Shown here piece by piece: positions 36,501 to 48,133 of a DNA stretch of 64,000 bases (the first letter of the stretch is position 1; the number at the start of each line of letters is the position of its first letter). This DNA is from Icerya purchasi (Eukaryota > Arthropoda > Insecta > Hemiptera > Monophlebidae). Under the pieces are notes generated by a model. It did not search any database and was not told the origin of the DNA. It saw nothing but the letters and a program-made list of their open reading frames with translations. The stretch is taken from NCBI GenBank assembly GCA_039619475.1, contig CM077116.1, positions 273,916,758 to 273,980,757 of the forward strand, read 5' to 3'. The position numbers and the translations under genes were made by a program.

Positions 36501-36779
36501 CAACGTAAATGAATATTAAATGTTGTTAAAGTAATTAAAATTGAAAATTCGCTGTAAATATAACCAGTTTCGTTGTCCCGCAACAGTAGCGCCGCATCGG
36601 AAACTAATGAGTAATTGTTTAACGATAGTCAGACGTGTTTTAATATTACGCAGTTCTTTGAATAAATGTGTGTAGACGCTTTTTTTAAAATTCGGTTAAT
36701 TTTGAATTCCATCATTTCGGTTTATTAAGCTTTTGTCGATTAAAAAAACCGATAACTTAACAGTCGATAAGTAAAAGGC
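33536..36779. other. No recognisable gene
   Basis: AT-rich with poly(T) near 33890-33905 and poly(A) near 35479-35498. Open frames at 34621-34845 minus, 35371-35694 plus and 36024-36218 plus are unassigned and lysine- or composition-biased. Confidence 0.4.
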
Positions 36780-38392
36780 TAAGCTAGAGCGGAGCTAATT
36801 GAGCACGATTTTTCACTTGGTCGTTCTTAAATGTTTCCTAAGAAATTTATTTCTCTGAAATCTGGTTTAAGAGCTACCGTCATTTGAGCGAATAAATTAC
36901 GGTAAGTTGAACAATACGTAGCAACTTGAGCAATTAGAGAATTAAGATGACGTGAATATTTACCAGGCACGTAATAAAATTGCTCTTTCACCGTCAGCGT
37001 TTTTATTTATAACCTTTAAGTGGTATAATAATAGTGAAACAGAACAATATTAAAACTAAAAATAGAATCAACATAAGCACATTTCGCATTCGCTTAATTT
37101 TTCGGAATAGACTGCGTTTTTCTACTCGAAATCCATACTTTCACAATTACGTAACGATCAGTGTGGTTTAAATAGAGAAAAAAAACAAAACAAAACAACA
37201 AAAACCCCGTTAGTATGACATAGGGGGAATTAGTCATCATTGTGTCGCTATCGCAATTAATGTAAACACAAGTAAAAGTACTCTATTTGGTGCACATTTT
37301 GTATCTCATTTCTCACAGACTATTCTTTTCCTCGATAAACTTTTGCAATAGTCTTCATAGTAAACTAGGTAAGCATAGTTATCTACACTGCTGACTATAA
37401 AGAATGTTTTTAAAAACACTTTTCTTCGTTTTTTATCAAGATTTTTCTTTTGTTTCTCTTCTAATGCGTTTTTTTCTCGAGTATCTGTTAGAATCTTTCT
37501 TCTTTCTTCTGATAGGTATGTCCATCTTTCCTGGACCTGCGCCTTTCGGTATCGTCGAATAAGTCCAGGAGAAAATTCCCGAGTTGGATCTAGTTAAGCG
37601 TTTTTTTTTGGTTTTTTTTTGGATTTTTTTTTTTTTGTAGCCTGTACCGGCTTCTTCTTCAGGTTGATTAGTAAAGGTTGTAGTACTATTAGGTTCACTG
37701 GCCCGCATTATAGCTTTCCCTCCTGTAGAATGTTTTGCCAGCTGGACAAATTCTGGATGTAGTTACAAATGACTATACTCATCGTTACTAAAAATCTCCG
37801 AATTAAGTGAAGAGATAGCACAGTCTTTTGAAAAACATTCATGACGTTTGTACTTGTGCTTAAGCTAAGGGCAGTGTGAATCTACAACAATTTTTGGTAT
37901 ATCGTAAATTGTCTTTACTGGATTAGTTGGCAGTCAAATATCTTGCGAAGAAGCGCAATCCTAAAATTACAAAAAAACACATATTATTGGTTTTGCCTCA
38001 AAAACCGTGAAGTTAGTTGAACAACAGTTGCTCAACTAGCCCCCGACCGAAATATTTGATACAAAAAAAAAAAAAAATTGAGGCTATGAAAAAACCGTTT
38101 CAATAAGGGGGCCAAATAATTTAAACACGATCGATTTATAAAAGTTTAATCCTTGCGCGATCGAAAACGCATAATTTCTTAAGGGCAAAAAAGGCACCGA
38201 AATTGATTTTTTTCTTTCTCGATACGTCACTCGATTGACAAGTCGTTACTGTCAGTCGTGTGATGAGTTGCCCTTGCAAAAAAACCGCTTCTTTTCGCCA
38301 TTTGATGAGTCAACAACGGTGTGATGTGTGTAGTTTCCGGGATATTTCGATTGCTCATTTACTCAGCTAGCCCCCCGCTCTAGCCTACTCTA
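36780..38392 (-). mobile_element. pogo/Tigger-like DNA transposon, internally deleted
   Basis: GCTAGAGCGG followed by (GG)GCTA..TGAG occurs at about 36783-36803 and inverted at about 38365-38385. Further motifs of the type AGTTGAACAA...TTGAGCAA / TTGCTCAACTAG recur just inside (about 36902-36933 and 38033-38052), like subterminal repeats. Between them on the minus strand lies a relic of the C-terminal part of a pogo-type transposase (37420-37966). The DDE catalytic core and the N-terminal DNA-binding half are not recognisable, so the copy is deleted. Exact ends and the expected TA duplication could not be fixed. Confidence 0.5.
37420..37966 (-). pseudogene. pogo/Tigger-like transposase, C-terminal relic
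   Basis: An intron-like T-rich stretch ending TTTTAG (about 37961) precedes a frame reading TIYDIPKIV, CAISSLNSEIFSNDEYSHL and PEEEAGTGYKKKK. After a one-base shift, SPGLIRRYRKAQVQERW and ILTDTREKNALEEKQKK follow. This is the C-terminal series of arthropod pogo-type transposases: (TIYDI), then (t.i.PlN.diF.d.df), then a basic tail with (ILTDTPEKN.LEE). Only three stops break ~175 codons in AT-rich DNA, far fewer than chance. The upstream 38041-38340 does not encode the DDE core. Non-functional. Confidence 0.66.
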
Positions 38393-38829
38393 AATGATAG
38401 TTTCCGATGTTATGTACACATCCGCATATTGTTAGCAACGCTATTCTTAGGCCGTAGGGAAGCCGTTACTTTTTGTCGATAAAGATGGCTACGCGCGCGA
38501 TAAATTTATTTTTCGATTTTTCTTCGGAATTAACTGAAATTTACTGTACTATAAATATATGCGAAATATTTAAGGTCGTCTTGTAATGAGATTCTTCTGC
38601 ATTCTACAGCATACCGATTCCCGATAATTCGGTTCATTCTAAAGCCCGAAGATACGCGAATTCTTCTCGAACAACAATCGGGCCGAGAGCTTTTCTTAAA
38701 AAATTTATTCCCGGTTTCTCGATAGAGTTGTCGATGGTTCGCGGCAAGACTGCTGGCGTGCGAACCTTCAAATATTTGACAGGCAACGTGGAAAAGCTAA
38801 ACACCGTCGTCGTCGTCGTCGTCGTCGTC
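38393..38829. repeat. Transition region with (CGT)n microsatellite
   Basis: Mixed-composition DNA rising in GC, ending with about nine CGT units at 38804-38829. An open frame through it (38634-38837 minus) starts with poly-Thr from the microsatellite and is not supported. Confidence 0.6.
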
Positions 38830-40430
38830 ACTAGCAACTTGTTTATCGGCAGCGACAGCGGTCGATGTATATGAAATTAATTTTTTCACATGGCAAGTGA
38901 ATGTGGCCGCGGTGCTGCTCAGTGTCGCCTCGTTAAATTCGAAATACTAAACAGCTAGCGGTAGCGGGGATGTTTATTCGGAATCGGATGTCGTGATCAG
39001 ATTAGCAGAGGCAGATAGACAGTTTAGCTTTTCGATCTGTGTGCGCATCAGCGAGCGAGGATCCCACGAGAAGAGGTTGCCGCTATCGTATTGTCTCGCT
39101 GCGACTTCGACTTTCCGGGCTGCTCGCAGTACGCGTTCGCAGATCATATAAATATGTGTGTCTATACTCTACTCGGAACGGTAACAGAACGGCGGCCGGT
39201 TCGAGATGATTCGTATTATTTCAGATCGGAGCAGCAACATCGAGCGCGGCATATATGTGTATTAGCAGCGGCGGATTTTGTTGATAACGATGTATTAATC
39301 AATTGCTTCGGACTCAGCGACACACTGAGCACCGGTCGGCGGCGCTCATCCGGTGCACCGCGCGCGCGCGCGCACACACGCGCATCGGAAACTGTTCTCG
39401 GATACGTGGGTGCCAGTCGGAAGGTTGGGGTCAGTTCGTGACCAGATCGGTTATATATGCTGCGGTCGGGCCGCAGATTCTCGGCTGCAGCGCTATTCAA
39501 TATCCGCGGAGCCGTTGCCTCCGGTAGGATCGGCTCGGCTATCTGCCGAGGACGATTGCGCGCTCTCTGATCATGGCGAACTTTTATCATCGCAGACCAG
39601 TTGAAAAGGTGTGTGTGGTCGCACTTTCATGCAGACTGTGCGCACACGCGCGATTACCGATTAAGACGTACAGCCGGAGCTACAGCGACGTACAGCTGGA
39701 ATTTGCAGCTCGGCTCCTCTGAATGTCGGTACGCGAGCGACGCGGCTCACCGTGGCCCTTCTTTCGCGGCTAAATGTGCATAAAAATATTCTGGTCGAGC
39801 AGCCTTTGCTTCGGTTCCCGGCCACTAGTTGTTTATTTATTATTTATGCGTTTATTGTGTCGCTAAAGTACCACGGACGGTTTTGTATAATTCACAGCAA
39901 TGTTGTGATCCAGGCGCCCGGTCCATCCGCAGTCATCTCTCGTAATCTAACGATGATATGTATTGTACGCAATATGCTATCCGCAGTAAGCATATCCAGC
40001 GCCGTTCGGTTTGGCTCGCAAGCGCACGCCATTATTCTCCCGCATCCGAATAAAAATGCCTTTTCTTCATCTCCCCCCCCGGCTCTCCCGCGCTCCCTGC
40101 CTAATAATAAATAAATGAACGACGATAATACTCCTTATGATAATATGTAGAGAGATGTGTTTGCGCGAACTGACTGCATAAATATAAATAGACTCTCGGA
40201 GCAGTCTCTTTCGCTGTCAGTTACGCTGCCGCTATCTATATTATTGCTGCTAAATGTCTGCAGCCACCTTGTTCAGGTCGTGTCCGAATGTTTGCCATCC
40301 CTCCGACATTCTACCCTACCGCACTTCTCCCGGTTAAAGTAGTCGGTCAGTCCCATTAGTAATTCGCGCTCTCGTGTGTCCGAAGCGGCCATCGCAGGAG
40401 ACACTCACTTCATTACTAGGCTAAATTAGA
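38830..40430. promoter_or_regulatory. CpG-rich block, possible promoter and 5' exon
   Basis: The only long stretch of high GC and high CpG in the window, including an alternating CG/CA run (about 39357-39378). TATA-like boxes occur at 39147-39154 (TATAAATA) and about 39452. Overlapping open frames in all directions (for example 39091-39441 plus, 39216-39590 minus) follow from base composition and match no family, so I do not call a protein. Arthropod genes with long 5' UTRs often show this composition. The direction of transcription is undetermined. An alternative is unmethylated regulatory or repeat DNA. Confidence 0.35.
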
Positions 40431-40682
40431 AAGGTTCTTCCGATTATCGTCGCAGTCGACAGTGCTCGAACGGTTCAGATATAAGGGCGGCCAAGGAAAT
40501 TTGTAAAATACTGCGCAGACTGCTGCGCGATAAGAAGGCCGCTTGCTGCAAGCAATATAATGTGTGTTTTTTTCTTTTTTTTCGACATCCGCTGAGCGGA
40601 GAAATTCTAGTTTATAATTAAATTATCCTTTCTTTTTTCTTTTTTATTAGCCGTCGTTCAATGATGTACAATAACATCAATC

Positions 40683-41810
40683 TTTTTTTTTTTTTTTTTT
40701 TTTTTTTTTATGCGACTTTAACGCAACTATGAGGTTATCAAGCCGCGCTTATGTTGTTAATTACAAGCTATAGTGTAAATTACAGTTTTTGAGGAATAGG
40801 AAGAGATCATTTATATATGGACTATTGTTACGTAGTAAGTGGGGTAGATTTGAGGATAGATTAAATTTTTGGCGATATTCCGATAACTTATTACAACTTG
40901 TTAGGATATGTCGGAGAGTAAGTTGAGGATTGTGTTACAAAAGGGACAGGATGGAGAAAAGCTATGAATAGGTTACACATTTGTATGGCCGAGTCTTAAT
41001 CTAGTTAAAATTATTCCTTCTTTTCGTGATTTACGATCGGATGACTCCCATTCTTCCATCTTTTCTTTTATGCCTCTGATGAGATGGTTTGTGGATGAGG
41101 TCGATCTCCATTCCGCATTCCACAATCTTATAATTTTCTCTTTATACGCGGTCTTTAGATTATCTGTGGTTACTCTATGGTTTTGGTATTAGTAGCCAGG
41201 GACAGCGAATTCCGATTTCTTTGCTAATTTAGCTGCGATTTCGTTGCCCTTTATTCCGTTATGACTTGGGATCCATACGAATAGAATATCCGGTCCATTG
41301 GAAAGTAATTCTGTTATTATTTCTTGGATTCATTGCACTATGGGGTTGGTGTTATACATCAATAGGGCGTTAACCGAATCAGTTAGTAATATGAACTGGT
41401 GTTGTGTATGTATTCGCGTAATATTTCTTGCAATGCAAGGTATATTAGTTATAGTTCAGCAATTTTTGCTGCTCCATGACGGTAGTTTTTCAGCTTTGCT
41501 TATTGTATTATAGGAATAAAGAAAGCCGCTCCGGCCGCCATTGCTGTTTTTGATCCATCGGTGTAACAGTGTACTCTGTTTCGATATCGTCCTAAAATAC
41601 TATTCAGTCTTGACTGCATGTCTGGGATTGGTTTAGAACGTAGTGTCAAAACTATATTATTATGTTGTTTTTTGTTTTTTTTTGTTATTTGAGAAGATCA
41701 TAGTAGTTTGTTTTCTCGGCGGATGTTAGATCAATCTTTGAATGTGACGTAAATGTGATAGATGCAATTTTATTCAAAGTTTTTTTCCCATAAATTTCCT
41801 TTTACGTTTA
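40683..41810 (-). mobile_element. I/jockey-like LINE 3' fragment with RNase H and poly(A)
   Basis: On the minus strand from ~41800: a linker (SKIDLTSAEKTNYY); then RNase H with YTDGSKTAMAAGAAFF (Asp at ~41557), KIAEL (Glu), ILLTDSVNALL (Asp, ~41385) and WIPSHNGIKGNEIAAKLAKK, where Ala replaces the last catalytic Asp. IIRLWNAEWRS, SDRKSRKEGIILTRLRLGHT and CPFCNT follow, the normal C-terminus. The 27-T run at 40683-40709 is its poly(A) tail. There are stops and shifts after the RNase H Glu and after LGHTNV. EN and RT are absent. It sits directly beside the CpG-rich block. Confidence 0.85.
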
Positions 41811-42599
41811 AATACTGCGAATGGAAAATTGTTCTAAAAATTGAAAAAAAAAAAAAAAAAGCAAAATATTTTTAAAAAAATTGGAAAAACATCGACAACT
41901 CTTTCCAAAATAAACTGTGATTGAAAAACAAATAAAAAAAAGGGGGGGGGGGGATTTAACGCTGTTGTAAAATAAATACCTTCTATATAATTTTGACAGT
42001 AAAATTGTTTTTATCACGTATATAAAAATTCAACGTTTCTAACAACTAGATTTCTCTCCAAAGGAAAGCTATAGAGATAAACTCTTAAAATACTTCTACA
42101 TAATCTTTGAATGTTGTAAACAATATTTCTTCTTCTTTATAATTTAATAAATAGCAAAATTCGATTATTACTCAATTTCTTGAAATTCTGCGAAAATAAT
42201 TTTCATTAGTTTAAGAATCGATTTACAATTCCGTTTAAAATACAGCGGTCAATTCTGTAGTTATTTGTCTTCGAAGAACGCCTGGTTTTGTTAGAAATAC
42301 CATAAAATTCGAGATCGAAAATTTAGGCCATTTCTCACAGAGCGTAACGGGCCTCACCATTTTGCGACTATATGTACGTGTGTAGTTTTTTCAAAAACGA
42401 AATAATGAAATCTTACTTATTTTTGCCTTTTTTTTTTTTTCATCATTTGGCTGAATAAAATAAATGACAAAAAAAAACCAATAAATTAAAACATTATTAT
42501 ACAAGTCCGGAATTCGTTAAATGTTCCTTTAACATATATCTTTTTTCTTATAATGGAAATAGTCATTTTCCAGCATCGTTTTTTTTTTGAGGGTTTTTT
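41811..42599. other. No recognisable gene
   Basis: AT-rich with poly(A) near 41844-41860 and a 12-G run at about 41942-41953. No coding motif was found. Confidence 0.45.
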
Positions 42600-42862
42600 T
42601 GTCTTCTTTGGGTTTCATCGGCATCTATTTCATTTTGCTCTTTTCATCACCTTCCACATACTTTCTTTGAGACCCTGATATCATATTTTGCCGGAATGTG
42701 CTGCCCTCTCTGCTGAGCAATCGTCTATCTATTCTTTTCTATTAAAACTCGGAACCTCTACTGCCCTTATTAGTGCTTCTTATATTCTTTCATTTTATTT
42801 TAATTCTATTATTCCTTCTCTCGACTTAATCCTCTGTCGTCCTTAAACGCGTAACAATATAC
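42600..42862 (+). mobile_element. C-terminal fragment of the 45-48 kb LINE family
   Basis: The reading PECAALSAEQSSIYSFLLK, LGTSTALISASYILS aligns with CSSLSIEQASFYSFFIQ, TGISAPYCTSFILSLP at about 47965-48070. The preceding DPD-I-F residues match CDPDHIMF there. It is one uninterrupted block of ~55 codons ending in a stop, i.e. the last part of the polyprotein. No poly(A) tail is visible. Confidence 0.7.
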
Positions 42863-44159
42863 ATTTATTTTCTCCTTACAACGTTTAAAGCCCTTTGTTG
42901 ACGAGGCAAAAATTAATGACGATAATAATAATGCAATTAATTTCGATTTTACTTTATGAAATAGAACTAACGAAACTCGTAAAATTAAAATTCCGGATAG
43001 TGATCGACAGCGGAATCAAATAATTCCCTCTCCTCGTTGTTAAACTATAAACTGTAAACATACACATTTACGAACCGGCATAAAATACGAATTACACGCG
43101 CGGAATGACGATAAAAACTATAAACGTGTCTAATCCGGGTAAATGTGTTTTTCCTGTTAAATGTGTTTCATCGATAAAAATTCGACTCTTTTTTTTATCG
43201 TCTTTTGTACCATATTCTATTAATCGGTAATAATAATTTTAACAGAAAAAAACGATTTTTCCTTACTTCATTTTCGTTTGTATAGAAATTCAAAATATTG
43301 CAAAGTAAAGATTAGAAAAAGAAAATAATAAAGCAGATGCAGAATCACAAGTTGAGTCTTTTTTATTTATAATTTACGAGGCTCGTTTGTTGTTATGCCC
43401 TGGGGCGATGCTTTTAAAAGCTAAAGAATAGATTTAAATAAAAAATAAAATAAAAAAAATAAGTAAATAGAGTTGCTACGGAAGTTGGTATTTTCTGCAT
43501 AGAGTCCGTGACTTAATTTAAAATTCAATTCTTAGTTTGTTATTTCATTTTTTCCTTTAAAAGCATTTCTGAAATTATGGACCGATCTAAATAATAGGCT
43601 CATTTCGTTAATTACAATTAAGGAAAACCAGAACATCATTTTTGAGAATTAATTACTTTAAATTTTTTGACTAAAGAAAGCAAAATCAGCGGACATGTAA
43701 ATAAAAACCGGGACGGCTATTGAACATCACCGATCAATACTACATTTCGATATTCCCTCTCATTAATGATATGGCGTGCGAGATCCTGGGCCCGAAACAA
43801 ATTGATCAGAACATAGGCGCTGACAAAAATTTAAGAGTCTACAAGAAGAATCTGAGAACAGAGCGACATTTGACAGTATAAAATGCGTTCTTCCCTATAA
43901 TGGAACGAAGGTGGTGGAAAATAAATAAATATTTCTAATGAAAAATGTAACTTACCGGTTTTCGTAAGAATTTGCCAATTGATGCCGATTTGGAAAATAA
44001 ACAAAATTGTTGCAAAATAATGAATGCGCCAAATGTGTAAAAGTCCCTCGCCGAAAAAGTGTTATTTTTTAAAATTCAACTACAATAACGTAAAAACCAC
44101 AAACGATTAAAACTTTAAAGCGATAAACCGCGACTGCACAAATGAACATTAAATGATAC

Positions 44160-44194
<35 letters not shown>

Positions 44195-44345
44195 TTGCCA
44201 TAAAAAATCGAAGACGAATGAGGAATAACGAAAATTAACAATAAGGAAAAAATCAGAAGAATGTTATCTATAAAATTAGAGAATTACTGTGAAAGAAAAT
44301 TAATTAAAATATTTATCGCGGACGAAATAGAATCGAGGAATGAAC
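42863..44345. other. No recognisable gene
   Basis: AT-rich; contains a (CT)n microsatellite at 44162-44191. No motif or RNA gene was recognised. Confidence 0.45.
44162..44191. repeat. (CT)n microsatellite
   Basis: Fifteen perfect CT units. Confidence 0.97.
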
Positions 44346-44505
44346 GAACAACAACGGCTTAACGGGGACATATTTAATGTTATACTGTAGCAACGGTCAG
44401 CGCGATTTGCACGGATAATCGGAATAGATAACAAATCGGCACTGTTAATTGAAAATTATCGACGTTTAAAATTAAATCGAGCAAAATAAACAACGGAAAA
44501 TTAAG
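44346..44505. repeat. Dispersed repeat, copy B
   Basis: Same-orientation partner of 8442-8602. An RTE-like LINE fragment begins only ~25 bp downstream, so this repeat may have been its insertion site. Confidence 0.55.
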
Positions 44506-44529
44506 AGTGTTTAGCAAGCTAATAAACTT

Positions 44530-44997
44530 GCGTGGAATACGTAAACCAATGCGTGATTCCAGTGCTAACGTATGCTGCGGAAACCTGGCCCTTAACAAAG
44601 GAAGTTATAGAAAAATTAAGAAAAACTGAAAGACGGATGGAGCGGGCTTTACTTCGCATAAAACTGCGAGATAATATTAAATCAGAATATATCCGAAATA
44701 GGACAAAATTTGAAGACGTCGGGACAAGGGTAGCCTTGAACAAATGGGCCTGGGCTGGTCATGTTGGGTAGGCAAGTGGATCGAAGGTGGGCAAAGGAAC
44801 TGATCCAATGGAGATCGTATAACGCGCACAAGGAAGACCACTTAGAAGGTGGACGGATGATATTGTGGCAACAGCAAAGAAACAATGGCTTCGTGAAGTG
44901 CAAGATCGGTATCGATGGAGTAAATTAAGGGAGGCCCACATCGAATCAATGATGTAACGCAGGCAAAAGAAGAAGAAGAAGAAGAAGAAAGAAAGAA
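44530..44997 (+). mobile_element. 5'-truncated RTE-like LINE fragment
   Basis: The frame 44532-44771 reads CVIPVLTYAAETWPLTK, LRKTERRMERALLRI, KLRDNIKSEYIRNRTKFEDV and NKWAWAGHV, the post-RT region typical of RTE-type reverse transcriptases. In the next frame RRWAKELIQW, GRPLRRWTDDI and AQ-like DRYRWSKLREAHIESM complete the usual C-terminus, followed by an (AAG)n tail (44968-44993). One frameshift at about 44770. RT and EN domains are missing. It has the same tail type as 15993-16165. Confidence 0.87.
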
Positions 44998-45461
44998 TAC
45001 ATGAGGGGAACAACAGGTTAAAGCGTCTCGACCGAATGAAAAATTATCGTAGCGGGTCATTAGATATTAAACTTATGCAAAGAATTTAAAATATGCGTGA
45101 GAATAGCAAGATGACAATTAACATTTTCTACTGATAATTTCTGTCCTTCGCCAGTAGTGAATTCGATTCGGACCAATTCAATTAATATATACAAGTAGAA
45201 AACATACCAGCATCCGATACAAGAAGTATCCCTGCTTCCTAGAATTGCTTTTCCCAATACAAATTCTTCATTGATTCTATCTCTTCTGCCTTAACTTGTT
45301 CTTCTCCCCTTGTCCGTCGTTCATTTCATAAAAAAGTGAAATCATCCTCCGCTTTGTGGTGCAATCAAGATTTAAGGCTGCTTTCGATCTCAGTTTAACC
45401 ACTTTCAGATCTTTTCGTTCTAGTCCTACACTCAGCAATTATCTTTCTCACAAAAGAGCCA

Positions 45462-46470
45462 ATGCTAGAGCCAGATTCATCCTCAAATCAGCAAAAAAAA
45501 ATAAGCTTCTGTTCCTCCTTCTCACGTTCTACTCCTATTTCACAGGTTTGGAAAATGGCCAAGGCTTTCAAGTTCCCTCTTTCCCGTCATCCTCTTTCCT
45601 ATAATCTCTCGGATGATGAGTTAATCTCTTTCATTGACTCCATTGCTCCTTGTTACGTTCCTAACCTTAATGAATCTCGTCGCATTTCGTCTTCTTCCAA
45701 CTCCTTCCATTTTCCGGTCACTCCTTTTACCCTCACGGAATTAGAAACGTCCTCACGCAATTCTTCAGATTCTGCTCCCGGAGTAGACGGTATTTCCTTT
45801 TCTGTTCTCAAAAATTTTTCAGAATCTTCTCTTCGGTTCCTCTTAAACTTGTTTAACTCTTTTCTTCACTCTGGTTGTACTACTTTATCTTGGAATACCT
45901 TCATCGTTATCCCTATCCCTAAATCGAACTCTTCCTCACTTCGTCCAATTTCTCTTGCTTCTTGTGTCAGGAAGCTTTTCGAAAACGTAATCAACAGACG
46001 CCTTGTTTGCTGGCTGGAACACCACAACTTATTGCCTAGTAATATGTTTGGTTTCCGCCCTTGTTGCGGCCCTCCTGATTGTATTAGCACATTCCTAGCA
46101 GATGTTTACAAGTCATTCATCGACAAAAAATTTCTTATTGCTTCCTTTCTTAATATTTCGGCAGCCTTCGACAATATCCATCTTCTGACTCTTTTTAATT
46201 TGATGCTTTCCTTAAACATTCCGGCTCATTTTTCTACTCTGCTTATTAATCTTTTCCTCTGCCGAACGGTCACTCCTTCCGTTCCCATTCAGGATGGCAC
46301 TAGACTAATCTATCGCGGACTACCGCAGGAGCCTTAGCCCTACTTTATTCAATATTTATTTTATCAAAATTGCGTTCTTGTCTTTGAATTTCTGTTCCTT
46401 TTTTCTTTGCTGACGACATCCTTATTTATTGCTCTCATCGCAACATCTCGTAGGCCAACTCCCAACTTCA
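45462..46470 (+). pseudogene. Reverse transcriptase of the I-like LINE
   Basis: The open frame to 46337 has APGVDGISFSVLKN (~45775), FIVIPIPKSNSSSLRPISLA, VRKLFENVINRRL, NMFGFRPCCGPPDCI and SFLNISAAFDNIH (~46145-46180). In related elements this last block is FLDI..AFDN, so the first catalytic Asp is replaced by Asn. YRGLPQ at 46310 is the GLPQG.vLSP block, after which a shift moves SPTLFNIYF and FFFADDILIYCSH (~46410) to another frame. The FADD box is intact, but the enzyme cannot be made and lacks a catalytic residue. Confidence 0.85.
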
Positions 46471-46486
46471 AATCTCCTTAATTGCA

Positions 46487-47152
46487 TTGGAAAATGCCTT
46501 ATCTGACATCCATCTTTTCATCTCTTCTTCTAAGTCTTCTACTGTCGTTTTTACACTGCGCCCGTTTATTCCTTCCTCAGTCGCCCTCGTCTTAAATAAT
46601 AGCCCAATTCCTCTTACTTCCTCCTTTCGTTATTTAGCTGTTCTTCTGGATAGCCGACTTTCCTTCCATGTCCATATCAACCGTTTATTCGTGTCCTCCT
46701 TTAAAGGGCTCAACCTCATTAAATCCCTTTCGCACACTGTCTGGGGAGGTGATACTGTGATCCTACTTATGTTTTACAAATCTTTTATTCGCTCTGCTCT
46801 TGATTACTGTTCCTATATTTATGGTAATGCTTCTAGAGTCCAATATACATGTCTCCGCCTCTGCCTTGGAGCCCGAAAGTCTACTCCTATCCCAGCTCTG
46901 CACACAGGGTGTCACATTCCTCCCCTTTTTCTTCGACACTCCTTCCTCGGTTATCGTTCCCTCATCAAACGGTTGCCTATTTCCTCCTGCTCTCTCATTC
47001 CTTCTTATTCCTTCATGTTGCGTTCCTGGCGCTTTTCTGCTAACAAGACTCCTATTCTATCTCTTATCGCTGGCCGTCTTACCCAGTTTTCTCCGTATAT
47101 CTACACTCCCTTATTTCTCCTTCACTTTTTCCTCTCTGATTCATCTTATTAA
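46487..47152 (+). pseudogene. Post-RT region of the I-like LINE
   Basis: A 221-codon frame with FRYLAVLLDSRLSFHVHINR (YLG..LD.RL.W.-H), GLNLIKSLSHTVWGGD, YKSFIRSALDYCSYIYGNAS and RLCLGARKSTPIPALH, then RHSFLGYRSLIKR. This is the expected order after RT. The block normally reading L..Q..alRl.lGA is compressed by a deletion near 46850. Confidence 0.8.
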
Positions 47153-47249
47153 CTGCTTTTATTCACCTGTTCCTCCCAAACCTCTTCTTCATCACGTTGT
47201 TAGATCAGAATTTTGACAGAATCTTAGCTCTTTTTTCCGTAACCATTTT

Positions 47250-47800
47250 TTGATCTTCACGGATGGCTCCAAGGGACCCAATGGTGTTGGTGCAGCTTTC
47301 TTCTGCCCTTCTCTCAATTACTTCGAGTCCTTTAAACTTCCCTCCTTTTATTCAATCTTTTATGCTGAGTCTTCTGCTATTCTGCGTGCCCTTCTTTTTA
47401 TCAAAACTTCCCCGGCTTCTCGCAATTTCTTTATCCTGTCGGATGCTCAAAGCGTGCTGCAGACTATCACATTTCTTCTCCTTTCTCACTCAACCGACTA
47501 CATCATTCTCCTTATTCGTTCCTTGATTCGCGATCTTTTCCTTTCCCACTTAATCCAAACGGATTTCCATTGGATTTCTGGCCATGCCGGAATCGAGGGA
47601 AATGAGTTGGTTGACTCATTCGCTCGATTATCTTCCTCTTCTCGTAGGTTTTTTCCTGCCTTCTCAGTTTCTAATATTACCCTTCTGTCTGCAGCTGCTC
47701 ATTCCAGACTGTGGTCTGACTCCTACGTCTCCTCATTCTCCAACCCGAACTCCTTTTTCTTGTCTATTCAATCTTCCCTTCCACGCTTTCCTTTATTAAC
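47250..47800 (+). pseudogene. RNase H domain of the I-like LINE
   Basis: Frame 47250-47960 begins IFTDGSKGPNGVGAAFF (first Asp), then FYAESSAILRALLFI (Glu), FILSDAQSVLQTI (Asp) and FHWISGHAGIEGNELVDSFAR (His/Asn and last Asp). All four acidic catalytic positions of an RNase HI fold are present, unlike the RT of the same copy. After ~47815 the frame breaks and the C-terminus continues in 47810-48133. Confidence 0.85.
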
Positions 47801-47809
47801 TTTCCTTCT

Positions 47810-48133
47810 ATGCGCCGTGCCAATCTCTCTGCGATTTTCCGCCTGCGTTTTGGGCATAGTTTGCTTCCTTCCTCATTGTTCCATTATTCTCTCGTGCCTT
47901 CTCCTTATGGTCTATTGCACCCTCCCAGCAATCAATGTATTTGTGATCCCGATCATATAATGTTCAGTTGTTCGTCGCTTTCAATTGAACAAGCTTCTTT
48001 TTATTCCTTCTTCATACAAACCGGTATTTCCGCTCCATACTGTACTTCATTCATTCTCTCCCTTCCTTCTCCTTCGGTTATTTTAACTCTTTATTCCTTT
48101 CTGTCGGTTATCTCTGATCGTGTAAGGATCTGA
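47810..48133 (+). pseudogene. C-terminal Cys/His region of the I-like LINE
   Basis: RLRFGHSLLPSSLFHYSL equals the LR.GHT.LTH.-LL block. NQCICDPDHIMFSCSSLS is the C-C-H-C zinc-type motif. SIEQASFYSFFIQ follows, and the stop precedes a short 3' UTR and poly(A). It is homologous to 42600-42862. Confidence 0.85.

Noticed and set aside
39091..39604. Several overlapping open frames of 74-124 codons on both strands in the CpG-rich block.
   Set aside because: High GC lowers stop-codon frequency in all frames; the products are Arg/Ala/His-rich with no motif.
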